From positions 16,582,870 to 16,646,869 of the forward strand of contig CM055095.1 in the NCBI GenBank assembly GCA_029204225.1: a stretch of DNA of 64,000 nt, in the 5' to 3' direction. Origin of the DNA: Diphasiastrum complanatum (taxonomy: Eukaryota > Streptophyta > Lycopodiopsida > Lycopodiales > Lycopodiaceae). Position numbers and translations under genes: made by a program. This document shows, in pieces, positions 10,035 to 20,000 of this stretch (its first letter is position 1; each line of letters starts with the position of its first letter). The notes under the pieces are model-generated. The model was not told the origin of the DNA. It did no database searches and saw only the letters and a program-made list of their open reading frames with translations.

Positions 10035-11055
10035 TGTGGTGGCCTAATCGTTATAGATTTCCACAAAATCAACGAATTACGTAGTATAAAAGGTTTGATC
10101 ATTTCCCAAGAGAGAGAATAATCTCACCTTTTGCATGGTAAATGTATGTATGATGATAAACAGACTAGAGTGTATAAAGTTCACAATGAATACTACAGTG
10201 ACATAACTGGTTATCCAAAGATATTTGGGTAAATTGGCATCCAGGAACACCAATAATGAAACGATTTGGTCAAGGTCTATAATTGTAAGAATTACTTTAT
10301 CTTTCAGGCTCTTCAAACATCAGGAAAACAGTCATAACTGACAGCAACTAGCAATTAGATTCATCAAGCAGAATCACATTAGCTAAAAGTTCTTCTTAAT
10401 GAAACACAGAAAATTAGTTTTTATCGTAAAAAGCAAACAAGACAGAGCCTCAATCAATCCCATTATCTAAACACATAGCTCATTCAAAGCTGAAAGAATT
10501 TTTGCTAAAAGTTATGTTTAACTGCTTCGGCTAATTTCCTGCACACATTAGTCAGAATTATTACTTGTTGGTGTTGTTTGAAAATCCGGGTTAGAGTAAC
10601 TGAAATTCAGTATAACTTAAGAAATGTGTGTGACGCAAATAGAACAGTATCACAATCAATCACAGATCATACAGAGTGTGTTTGCACAAATGATAAGAAG
10701 TAATCCTGTGAGAGATAACAGAAGGAAAGAATGTTCAAGCTATAAGAACTTGCTCTTCGCTCTCTATTGATACTCAGCTCTGCATAGAAATGCATATGTA
10801 CAATGACACATAGTGTTATCCTTATAGGAATGTTCTTCAGTCTCAATGTCGCTTACGAACCGTCAAATGTTGGTTCTGAACTTCTATTGCATCTCTTTAG
10901 AACGTCGCAACTTATACTCAAAATATGAATTTACAAAGTGCAAAATAGGCCTTTACATGTATTTAGGCACTATAGCACATTTTATATATATGGAAATTGA
11001 AAATTTTTACAATATATGACAAAATTTGGATAATGTGAGATCATAAGACTCCACA
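10035..11055 (-). repeat. 5' LTR of nested gypsy element (1021 bp)
   Basis: It starts TGTGGTGG and ends CTCCACA in plus orientation, a perfect TGTGG/CCACA end pair, with TAAGA outside. The first 590 bases match the 3' LTR. The remainder, to 11055, has no counterpart at the other end. This appears to be the full-length LTR. Confidence 0.85.
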
Positions 11056-11150
11056 TAAGAGGAATTCTGAAATCTAAAACGACCCTTTGTAAAGATGCTT
11101 TTTATTTTTTTTCTTAATTTCATCCGCCATGTGGCCCAATCAAAATGCAT
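11056..11150 (-). pseudogene. old gypsy integrase, upstream part split by insertion
   Basis: On the minus strand this reads RKKNKKHLYKGSF, a stop, then ISEFLL. Joined in frame to the reading at 1026, it continues as CNKIGRAAYRLELL. That is the SH3-like GPY/F region of a gypsy integrase. It includes the right-hand target duplication at 11056-11060. Upstream of 11150 the match fades. Confidence 0.65.
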
Positions 11151-11760
11151 ATATTTGAAATCTACGTAATGTAGATGAAAATAAAAAAGCTATAGAAATA
11201 AACTTTTAAAATTTGAAGTTTGCCGTCGGGCAGGATGGGAGAATGCTATTGGTAGACAGTGTCTGCCTATGCTAACTACAATTGAGGTGGAAGATCATTG
11301 GAGCTTGAGTTATTTTACACAAGAGCTGGTCTTAATGCAATGAAATTCTACCTGAACACTTCAGATTCATTATCAATGGAAAGCTGATAAGATTTTATTG
11401 TGATTTACAAATCAATCATTGATTATATATGTAACTCTATTCAGAGAATAAAGAAATTAACAAGTTGCTTATCTTTCATGCAGATACGAAAAAGACAGGA
11501 AAACACAACACCCTGCAAGGATCTTCCAACAGATATCAACATTGTAGAAAAACAATGAAAAGTCAAATATTCAATTGTACAAACTTATCTGTATTCAATA
11601 AAATATCACCCAAATTTGGTAATTTTGTACAACTATGCAAATATTTCTTTTTTTGTATTCACTATATGTCGGTTTTTCACTATATGTCTATATTTCTATA
11701 TCAATATGAAACTATGTCTATCTATTTAGCTTAGAATCTGAACATCATCTAGCTTAGAAG
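11151..11760. other. no gene recognised
   Basis: AT-rich. An 89-codon plus-strand frame at 11465-11734 has no motif, codon pattern or homology I recognise and looks like chance. No LTR or structural repeat is seen. Confidence 0.4.
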
Positions 11761-12805
11761 GCCCAGCATCAGTCTTTGGTCCTAAAGATGAGCTCCTGTC
11801 AAAATCTGTACACTTCGCCAACTGTATAATCACGGAGGAAAACTGCAATCAACAATATATTAGATGAACATTTGTCGTCCTTGATGGCCTGCAGAAAAAA
11901 ATTGCCGAGAAGCTTCAATTCATTCATAGAATCCCTTGCAATATCAAATTGCAGCAAGGGGAGACCCGCCTCTATCACTGGATCGCTGATAGAAGCCCTT
12001 CAGTCCTTCATCTGAATACAGTCTGGGATTCGAAAGTTAAGCCCAAAACCAATTTCTTCTATTTTGAAGAGAATTGGCATGCCGGTATTATCTATAGCAT
12101 CCGATATATCTTTCTCAAATTTTAAATAATCATCATAATCTAAATATTATACAGGTTTGAGATTAACGGGAGGAGGGGGGAGAGTATTGACAATGGAGGG
12201 AATGTCTAAAATTTTTGTGGCTGAATTGACCACAGTATCTAAGACTACTGGATTTACAATTGCATCACCTCCAGATGAGGAATGTTGGAGGTCCATGCGT
12301 CGGACCTTTTTAGAAGCATGAGCAAAGGATTTCTTGTTTCTTTTAGGGGCAGGTTGCTTGTGAGGCCTCTTTGTGGGAAGGTTAGTCCTGTCAAGGGGTT
12401 CGTCCCTGGGAGCAGAGGGTTGACCCTTGTGAAGTTTACAAAATCTCTCCCTCATTCTATACAAAATATGGAAATCTTTTGGCATTATGGTGACCCGCTT
12501 AGCATGGATTGAAAGCAAAACATAATCTTAAAAAAAAAGTGCTAAATAGTCCTGCGCGGACTCCTGCAAGCACTGCAATGCTCCAGGTGTGAGCTGAACA
12601 AGGCTTTGCAGACTATCCCTGGTAATGTGACGGATAGTTCTGTAGAATGGTGCTCTTGGTATCAGGAGCAAGGTGGATCTATGATATTTCTTAGCCATCT
12701 GCTCCTATTACGCTTGGTCTGCCGTGGTGGATTAACAGCAGGGGTACTAGTGGATACAATGCCAAGAGAGAAGAAATCCCTCCAGTTTTGTTTGACCATA
12801 GGCAT
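11761..12805 (-). pseudogene. histone H3 / CENH3-like gene with unknown C-terminal extension, degraded
   Basis: A possible start ATG at 12805 gives an N-tail (MPMVKQ..., PPRQTKRNRSRW). A small deletion and frame change at about 12700 then leads into the histone fold from the ATG at 12698: KKYHRSTLLLIPRAPFYRTI (alpha-N/alpha-1), RHITRDSLQSLVQLTPGALQ, LQESAQDYL (alpha-2), a TAA where H3 has Glu of LFED, then LLSIHAKRVTIMPKDF and HILYRMRER (loop 2/alpha-3), ending near 12444. Loop 1 is one residue longer than in canonical H3. LLIPxAxF, IT and DYL resemble plant CENH3 more than canonical H3. The frame continues without a histone stop through a basic stretch (TKRPHKQPAPKRNKKSFAHA) and a helical acidic region to about 11761, with stops at 12147, near 12000 and near 11800. 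The extension is not recognised. No intron is evident. It is divergent from the gene at 13595. Confidence 0.7.
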
Positions 12806-13060
12806 CAGGCTAGTATCAGTTTTGTGCACAGTTATTGTAACAGTGACGAGAGGACGGTAACCAAGCTCGCAGAGGTGCAATATGTACTGATGTATTGGTC
12901 TTGTGCAAGGGTCGACAATGAAAAAAAGAGATAATGAGGGAACGGCACACAGAAGCGATATGTACGGTAGTAGTATCACTCTTGTGCGCACGTAGAGAGA
13001 CGAGGCGATGAGGGAGCAAACGGGACGTGCAGAGAAGCGATGACACGAAAATCAGACGAA
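12770..13060 (-). repeat. left arm of inverted repeat: leader/promoter of H3-like gene
   Basis: Its reverse complement matches 13400-13620. Shared blocks include GAAGCGATATGTACGG, CTCTTGTGCGCAC, ATGAGGGAGCAAAC, AGAGAAGCG, and CTAGTATC-GTTTTGTGC close to the start codon. Identity is broken by small indels. The arm ends near the start codon of the H3-like gene. Confidence 0.75.
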
Positions 13061-13399
13061 AAAAAGTAAAAATGACCTCCGCGCTCGCGACCATGTACCC
13101 TATTTTTTCGCACGTGTGACCCAAACCATCCAATCAACAATTGCCATGTGGCATTCACACGTGTCTAGAGTAGACGAATCAAACATGGACATGTGCCATG
13201 ATCCGACGAATCAGTTCGTGACGTGTGGCCGTTATGAGCGAATTGTAGGATGACACGTGTCGCACGTGTGAACCTTATAAGCGAATTGTAGGATGACACA
13301 TGAACAGTTGACATTTTGACTCGCACGTGTGAAACAACTATAAATGTCATGATCCCTGAAAAAAAAAATTTCGTCTTTCTCGGGTTTCACTCATATCGG
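13061..13399. promoter_or_regulatory. putative bidirectional promoter with five G-boxes
   Basis: This lies between two divergent genes and the arms of an inverted repeat. CACGTG cores occur at 13111, 13158, 13254, 13263 and 13324, mostly as GCACGTGTGA or ACACGTGT. A 19-bp direct repeat GCGAATTGTAGGATGACAC begins at 13238 and 13281. A TATA box (CTATAAAT, 13338-13345) faces the plus-strand gene. G-boxes are binding sites for plant bZIP and bHLH factors (family knowledge). Promoter activity is inference. Confidence 0.6.
13338..13345 (+). promoter_or_regulatory. TATA box for the plus-strand gene
   Basis: CTATAAAT about 250 bases before the ATG at 13595, directly downstream of the last G-box, with a plausible leader of about 220 bases after it. 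Confidence 0.5.
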
Positions 13400-13620
13400 A
13401 TCTCTGCACGCCAGATTTTCATATGATTTTCATCACATACCGCTTCTCTGTGTGCCCTGTTTGCTCCCTCATTGTCTTGTCGCTCTATGTGCGCACAAGA
13501 GCGATACGTCGACCGTACATATCGCTTCTATGCGTGCATAGTGTACTCCATTAATCTCGGTTACTTCCCTCTCGCACAAAACCGATACTAGGCAATGGCT
13601 TCCTCGTCTGAAGTCCTTGT
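13400..13620 (+). repeat. right arm of inverted repeat: leader of plus-strand gene
   Basis: Inverted copy of 12770-13060, extending from the TATA-proximal region past the ATG (GCACAAAACCGATACTAG before the start codon). Both divergent genes thus share a homologous leader up to their start codons. Confidence 0.75.
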
Positions 13621-15099
13621 TGTCCAGTTTTCTCATTGAGTTTGGTATAACTGAGTGCATAGAGTATTTCAAGTCCCTCTTCCGGCCTTTCTTACATGTG
13701 TTCAGTACAACAGAGCAGAATCCGGATGTTTTTTATGACCAGTATATCAGATTCAGGAATATAATCAGTATCTCTCTAATCTCTACGTGTAATTTGTCGT
13801 TTAAGCATTTCACTGACCTTGTACATACTTTTCCACATTATAAACAGTGGCTAGACAAGATGTACACTAAACTTTTTGAACACTTTAAGAATTCCAGTGA
13901 ATGTAATTGTTGTAATCGAAAATGTCGTTTTCTTGAGTATCAAACCAAATTTGTGTTTTTCTTGTTAGTACAAATCCCAGTAGAGTCAGACACATCGATT
14001 CTTGATACTGAGATCTTTTCATCCTCCACTACTGAACATTCCATAAAGGATATTAGTCATTTCTTGGTTGATACTCCTGATAACTTACACTGATATTTGA
14101 GTGTAAATACTGATAAGTTGAGGGATGCTTTCATTGGCTCTAATGCCAATATTGAGGACAAGATTGTTGATGTACATTTTAAATTATTTTTTGATTTGCC
14201 GAAATATTATAATTAAGATGTGTATATCACAACAGGAGATCTATGTATTTTTTTCGATTATCAAGAGGATGAGGTGCTTTGTCTATTGTCAAGCACCATT
14301 TCTGAGTTCTCTGACACTGTTGATTTTGAAACCGAAGACTTGGTGCCGAGCATTGACTATAATCATGAAGAGGGTATTCTGACTGGTGAGAAATGTTTGT
14401 CCTAGGGTATGGCAAATGTTAGTGGTCATGGACAAAGTCTTGCTTCTGATGAGAAATTTATTTCATTCCAGGCCCCAGCTAAGATTCCCTCATCCATCAG
14501 TTATGAAATTTGCAGATGACGCTTCTTCAATAGGTGGTCACAATATAGATCATCCTGATGATAAATGTGTAAGTTTAGAAGTTTTACTGTATGTTTATCT
14601 GATGTATGTGTTCTATTAAATTTTATATACTAAGAACTTCAATTTTGTAATTGTAGAATACACTTTTGATCGATGACTTTGCTACTCACATCGAGAGGGC
14701 TTCAGACAACATTCATCATCTTTCCACAAGAATAGTGGTCTCGACCACTACTTGAGACACTTTCAGAAATATGAAATTTGCGTTGCTCATTCCAAACTCA
14801 GTCTAGTTGGAGAGATTATGATAATGGCTGTGAAAGCCGTATCTTATTATCTAGGTGGACATAGATTTGCAAAAGTAAATAAAATATTTTTTGTGAAGAG
14901 ATCGTATGTTTTGAACATATTAGGATTTGTAAATGAGAATATACCATTAAGGAGTTTCCATTATTCATTGTATGCAACGTATATAGAATTGAGTGGTAAC
15001 AAGGACAATGCGCATCTTCTGGATGCATATGCAAGTAGAGAGTTACTGCACAATAGCACGACAATTGGACAAGATGAAATATCAGATCCCTCTGAATGA
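13595..15099 (+). pseudogene. unknown multi-exon gene divergent from the H3-like gene
   Basis: The start ATG at 13595 (MASSSEVLVVQFSH) follows the shared leader. A frameshift joins it to a 158-aa frame (to 14093) with YDQYIRFRNIISISL, FTDLVHTFPHYKQWLDK and a Cys cluster CNCCNRKC. After a stop it continues (LRDAFIGSNANIEDKIVDVH), then DVYITTGDLCIFFDYQEDE and a Ser/Glu/Asp-rich part to 14405, another stop, and SGHGQSLASDEKFISFQAPA. A GT-AG intron is likely at 14568-14656 (TGT/GTAAGT ... AATTGTAG). The next exon reads NTLLIDDFATHIERASDNIH, then LRHFQKYEICVAHSKLSLVG and AVKAVSYYLGGHRFAK before a possible donor at about 14874. The rest to 15099 is uncertain. I do not recognise the family. At least three stops make this copy non-functional. 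Confidence 0.45.
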
Positions 15100-15164
15100 A
15101 ACTTTGTATATATTGAATATCATGAATACAATTTATATTTGTAGCATCTTTGTAGCTCTGAATT

Positions 15165-17192
15165 TTAGCTTCTTTGCTGCTCAATGAATTTGCAAGCTTT
15201 TCTCAATTGTCGTAATTTGAAGATTTGGTGATCTATCGAATTTAAACTATGCGGTAGAACACTGAAATAATTGGCAAATATAGTTTCGTTTATCATTTGT
15301 TCCTGCATGTTGTGTATTTCGATGAAATGTTGCCCGTGCTTGCCAGTGTGACTTCTCCATCCCTTGTGATAACCAGACACTTAGGCTTCCATATGTGTTT
15401 GCAAAAACTCATGTATGATCTCTTAGTATGTGTTGCACATGTCAAAATCGTAATGTCAGTCTTATGCTTGGATCAAAATATATTTTGGAATTGAAAGTTG
15501 CTCTGAGCATGCATACTAACCATGTAATGAGTGATGTGATTTTCTCCCCATGCTTTTGATACTACATCAACAAAATCGACACAAGTCTTTTGTAGAGCTC
15601 TCTTATCAATATCAGAAAATTTGTCTTTTCTTAATATTTAATCATACTGTCAAGCTTCCTCCATACATCATCTTTCAGTAATCTTGATTTGTCGATCACT
15701 CCTAAGTCCTGAGTGGCAGCAATGATATCTTTCCAGATTGAGTGTCGAATGTTTGAAGCCTTACCAGTATGGTTTGATAGGAATCGACGTGCTTTTGCTC
15801 CTTCGATGTTTGGCTTAATAGGCATATTTCCTAACTTTCCAGAAAGTTTTTTATCTTTTTGTATTTTGACATGTCCCTTATGAAGTCTTGATTTCGATAA
15901 AACATCTTCTAACCGACAAATAGCTTCCTTCGTTGATGATGTTGGCTTACTATTTCACACAAAATCTATATGAAGATAAACGAGCTTCTCTATTATCCTA
16001 ACTTCTGCATGAAGAGTGCAAGCATGCACATTTTTCAAGGGAATAGGCAATGCTGGCTTCTAGTTTGGATTTGCATTTTCTCTAGTAATTGCTATACTTC
16101 TATTTACATCTTTTGTCATTTTCATGCAATATAAACAAGGATATTTTCTAAGGTTATATCATAAAATGTGACCATGTATGTTAACAAGTGATTTAGATCA
16201 ACAAAGAAACTGTATGACGAATTATATGATATGGATCTTCCATCAGTTTTATACACTTCCTCAATATGAAATGGGGTACCAATGATTTAATGCATACCTA
16301 TGTTCAATGTATTCTTGTTTGTCTTCAAGTGATATGACCTAGGATAGGGACTTTTTTAATTCGAACTTGTTTAAAATCTTCTCTAATAAGTTGAAATATT
16401 GTTGAATATGCTTCTCTGCTAATACCAACAAAATCACAGGCACCCTAAACCATAGTCTTATCTAAAATTTTCTGAATGTCCAACATCAAAGACTCTGCAA
16501 TTTTGCACGTTACATTGGAACTCCTATTGTTCATCATGATACACTCAGTGGATTTGCCTGTCAATATTGAGCCCAACGACATTCCAATTGAAGCATTGTC
16601 CTTTATATTATGATGAGCTACTAATGCAAATCTGTAAAAAAATCAGATAGTGAACAGAACAACACAATAGCTGAAATAAAACCATATGTCATTAATCAAG
16701 TTACAACTTGAATGTTCGAATTCTCCTATTTCGATAACCTCATTTTGAAAGGGTCTGAATAGCCTTGCAACTTTGCCGCTTTCGCTTCTTACTCCTAGCT
16801 TCTTTCTTCTTAGCCTCTTCTACATCTTTCAGTAATTGTAAGTTTTCCATACGAATAGATTGTAAGATTGATTGTATTTGATCTAGTTCTGATTTGATAT
16901 CGAACGCTATCTTCTATAATGATTCATTATTTCTTTTAAGTTGTTCATTTTTCTCTAAAGTCTTTTGGACATGACAATCTCTTTTTTAATAAAAAGAAGA
17001 TATGCGTATCAACTCACATTCTAAAAAGTGAATTTTTTTCATAGAAAACTGATTTCCATAGTTTTGCAATCTCTCACAATATCCTAGTAATCCAGTATGC
17101 CCATTGCATATCCATATTACTAGATGAATTATTGAAGAGAAAGTGGGATGAGTCAATGTGCTAGGATCTTGAGGATACAATGTTCCGTGCAT
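15165..17192 (-). pseudogene. unknown multi-exon gene, family X copy 1
   Basis: Unrecognised protein gene seen as successive minus-strand blocks. (a) 17192-16986 may be a first exon. (b) About 16965-16745 is a coiled coil (TLEKNEQLKRNNESL, SELDQIQSILQSIRMENLQL) ending in a basic patch (KKKEARSKKRKRQS). (c) An intron ends TTTTTTACAG at 16633, then an exon reads NASIGMSLGSILTGKS ... GACDFVGISREAYSTIFQLI. (d) About 16180-15545 reads PIPLKNVHACTLHAEVRII, CRLEDVLSKSRLHKGHVKI, GAKARRFLSNHTGKASNIRH, SIWKDIIAATQDLG, DVWRKLDSM, with donor ATG/GTTAGT near 15522. (e) A last block holds the wording SQGMEKSHWQARATFH in one frame. Blocks b and c recur at 52.2-52.9 kb, and blocks d and e at 19.05-19.6 kb. 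Stops occur in c and d. It could be a host family or the gene of an undescribed transposon. No DDE or known catalytic motif was found. Confidence 0.5.
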
Positions 17193-17299
17193 TGATGTAT
17201 CTTTTAAAGATTAAACGGTTTTTATGAATTGTTGTTTTAACATTACAGTTTTTGGACCTCACGACCTCATTCGTATGAGCGGGTTCGTAGGTAGCCAAT

Positions 17300-18368
17300 C
17301 CGTGAGTGTTTTTTTTTTATGATGATTCTACACATAATTTTATTAATGATGCTAAGTTGGTGCAGAAGCTGCAGTTGGCAACCGCACCAAGTGACCACAA
17401 GTATGTGGTTAGGATGGCAACTGGTGGGGAGCAGCAGGTCTGGAACCACTTTGTCCCCCACGTGCCGTTAAAGATTCAAAACTATGTTATGAATTTTGAT
17501 AAGATAGACTTAATCTAGATAAAAAGTGGTTTTATGTTAGGAATGAGTCCTTAAAGAAAGATTATGTTTCTCATTGTATCTCTTTCTTGCATAATGACTC
17601 ATTGGTTTGTCTTAAAGGCGATGAGCCTGATCTATCTTTTGTGATTGCTCATAAAGCTAATCAATGTATTCTGGATTATGAGTATCATTCATATTTATGT
17701 TATCTGAAAGATGAATCATACATGGATGCTTTTAGTACTCATAATTTCAATGTTGATGTTTCGTCTTTCTGTAATGTATTTCTTTTTCTGATGTTAGTCT
17801 AGAATCTTCGCCTCAGGGCAAAATCTTTAAGAGACTTAAGGAGGAATATAATGATATATTCCCTGAGCAATTGCCTGAGGGTCTTCCCCCCTAATGAGGA
17901 GTAGACCATCACATAGATCTTCTTTCCAACAGCTCTCCTGTATCGCTTTTTCCCTACAGGATGAGCTCGAAGGAAGAAGATGAAATTGCTAGTCAACTTA
18001 AAGAGTTATTACGTAAGGGTCATATTAGACCTAGTAAATTCCCTTGGGGAGCTCCTATTTTGTTAACCAGCAAGAAAGATGACACTATTTGTCTTTGTGT
18101 TGATTACAAAAAGCTTAATAAAAAGACAATTAAGAACTGTTATTCTTTATCTCGGATGGACGACTTAAGGGACCGATTGAATGGTGCAAAGTATTTCACC
18201 AAATTAGACCTTAGGTCGAGATACCATCAAATCAGAATACACAAGTTTTCGTTCTAGGTATGGCCATTACGAATTTTTAGTTTTACCCTTTGGTCTAACT
18301 AATGCCTCAGCAACCTTCCAACAGATGATGAACGATATTCTTCGTCCATATCTAGAGAAGTTTCTCAT
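17300..18368 (+). pseudogene. Ty3/gypsy pol fragment (protease and RT), + strand
   Basis: 17306-17518 is a retropepsin remnant with DSTHNFI in place of the DSGATHNFI active site. After degenerate sequence, the RT begins with LKEEYNDIFPEQLPEGLPP, continues with [32 protein letters not shown] and [19 protein letters not shown], and after a frameshift runs to [11 protein letters not shown] and LEKFLM at 18368, where it stops abruptly before the YVDD box. The remainder resumes at 19650. Wording is chromovirus-like. The copy is dead. Confidence 0.75.
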
Positions 18369-19015
18369 GGTATGACATAGCAAAATAGGCAAGTACACAT
18401 GGCAAGTTGTGATTAGGCCAAAAGTCAAAAGTGATGTAGCTCGAGTTAGGTTAGGCTACTTATATTTGTCATGATTATATTTGGTGAGTGACACATCTCC
18501 ATGTCTTGTCATGAGAGCTAGTGACCAATCAAAAAACTAGAATCTCTCAAAATGGTCCAATCAAGATTAAGGCCTCATATGTCACTCAAACAATAGGATT
18601 TTGAGGAGGGAAAGAAGGGATCCAATCGTCTTACACTCCCCTCTACCTCGAGTAGCTACATATAGGAAATCAATCTACTTGTATTGTAAGTTTTTGAAAT
18701 TATGAACTTTGTACACTATTTTGGTCAATCTTGAGTTTCTCTCTCTAACCGAGTTTTTCCACTTGGATTCTCTCTCTACCCGAATGAAAGGCATTTTCAC
18801 ACTTAGTTTTCAGTTGTACAAAGTCTCCACATGTGTGAATGTACTTGTCTTGATGATTTATGCTTGGTAGAAAGTGCTCTTGCCTTAGATTTATAGAATA
18901 GATCTTGATTTTCAATTTATGTGTAATCTATGTGCAATCACCACATCTTAGGAGATCAAAAGCACACTTTGTGACATTCTCACACGTGTGAAATTCAACA
19001 GAGGTGCGTATAATA
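18369..19015 (+). repeat. LTR-like block interrupting the gypsy pol (possible solo LTR)
   Basis: Non-coding, beginning TGACATAGC and ending GTGTGAAATTCAACA, with copia-LTR-like content: purine-rich GGAGGGAAAGAAGGG, CTACATATAGGAA as a TATA candidate, and CTCTCTCT tracts. No target duplication is visible, and no partner LTR is in the window. Confidence 0.3.
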
Positions 19016-19049
19016 AAAAAAATAATATATCTTCACATATTATTTGCAT

Positions 19050-19620
19050 GGAATACCAAGCCAGAATCATTTTTGAAGCAAGTCATTTTCAGATTAGAGG
19101 ATGTTTTGTCTAAAGCGGGCTTACATAAAGGTCGTGCTTAAATAAAAAGAGACGATAAGCTTTCAGATAAATTGGGAAATATTCCATGCAAACCAAGCAT
19201 TGGTGGATCTAAAGCTCGAAGATTTTTATCAAACTATTCTATAAAAAAATCTAGAATTCAATACTCAATTTGGAAAAAGATAATAACTGCAACTCAAGAT
19301 TTTGTAGAACGAGGTTCAATTCACCTACTCAAAGCAGAAGTTTGGAAGAAGCTTGACAACATGGTGTAATATTTAAGAAAAGATAAATTTTCAAATATTG
19401 ATGTGAAAATGATACAGAAAACAACCAACGAATTTGTTGATGCAGTTCAAAGTGCATGGGAGCTGATCACATAAGACATTATATGGTAAGATTTCGATAC
19501 AGTACACAATGATTTTGATTTATAAAATGCAGCACCTATGATGACATCATTCAACATTCTTTGCAAAAAATAGTGGAAGCCTCAACATATGGCCATCATA
19601 AGAAATGGAGAAATAAAAAA
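19050..19620 (+). pseudogene. family X, copy 2 (3' exons only)
   Basis: Related to 16180-15165 but on the other strand. It reads CRLEDVLSKS-like FRLEDVLSKAGLHKGRA, then KLGNIPCKPSIGGSKARRFL, SIWKKIITATQDF, EVWKKLDNM, a stop, YLRKDKFSNIDVK and FVDAVQSAWE. The exon ends with donor TATATG/GTAAGA near 19492, at the same place as copy 1. An acceptor TGCAG at about 19532 is followed by a block matching copy 1 (TTTGCAAA...GGAAGCCT). Upstream exons are missing. It lies inside a split gypsy pol. Confidence 0.6.
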
Positions 19621-19649
19621 TAGTAAAAAAAAGTTCAATTTTTTTTTGG

Positions 19650-20000
19650 ATTACAGTTCTTTCAGAGATTTATAGAGGATTGCAAAAATATGACATCACC
19701 TCTTAATTATTCAAGTAAAGATAGAGTTAATAAAAAGAGGAATATAGATCAACCTAGTCTACCTATTGAATAGAATGGAAAACTAAAATGTTTTGAAAAA
19801 TTCAAAATTCTGATTGTTTCTACTCCCATTTTATAGATCACGGATCCAGATTCACATTACCTTGTTAGAATTGACACAAGTGATTCAAATATCAAAGTAG
19901 TTCTTTTACAAAATAATAGTTCGATAGTGTTTGAGAGCAATAAATTCACTGGACCTCAGTTGCACTATACAATTCAGAAAAGTATTGTGATTCATCTACA
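19650..20000 (+). pseudogene. Ty3/gypsy RT thumb and RNase H fragment, + strand
   Basis: Reads GLQFFQRFIEDCKNMTSPL (thumb), a stop, then FEKFKILIVSTPIL, ITDPDSHYLVRIDTSDSNIK and VVLLQNNSSIVFESNKFTGP, the start of RNase H with the Asp of the TDAS motif present as TSDS-type. It is the downstream half of the pol at 17300-18368. The YVDD-containing segment is absent. Confidence 0.7.

Larger units (their letters stand above)
1027..11055 (-). mobile_element. Tat/Athila-like Ty3/gypsy retrotransposon, nested, about 10.0 kb
   Basis: Nearly complete LTR retrotransposon on the minus strand. Order in its own direction: 5' LTR (10035-11055), tRNA-Asp primer site (10013-10029), gag, duplicated protease, RT, integrase, repeat spacer, third ORF, and 3' LTR (from 1602 down to 1027). 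Ends are TGTGG/CCACA with a perfect TAAGA target duplication. The RT and integrase wording (NPKYSLLVKDELD, MPFGLCNAPATFQRMM, a VNGSRVKCYY tail) and the lack of a chromodomain point to the Tat/Athila branch (family knowledge). Reading frames are broken by several stops, so the copy is probably dead. The absence of an RNase H domain and the protease duplication are unusual. Confidence 0.85.

Noticed and set aside
11465-11734. 89-codon plus-strand frame
   Set aside because: No motif, no start context, and AT-rich; likely chance.
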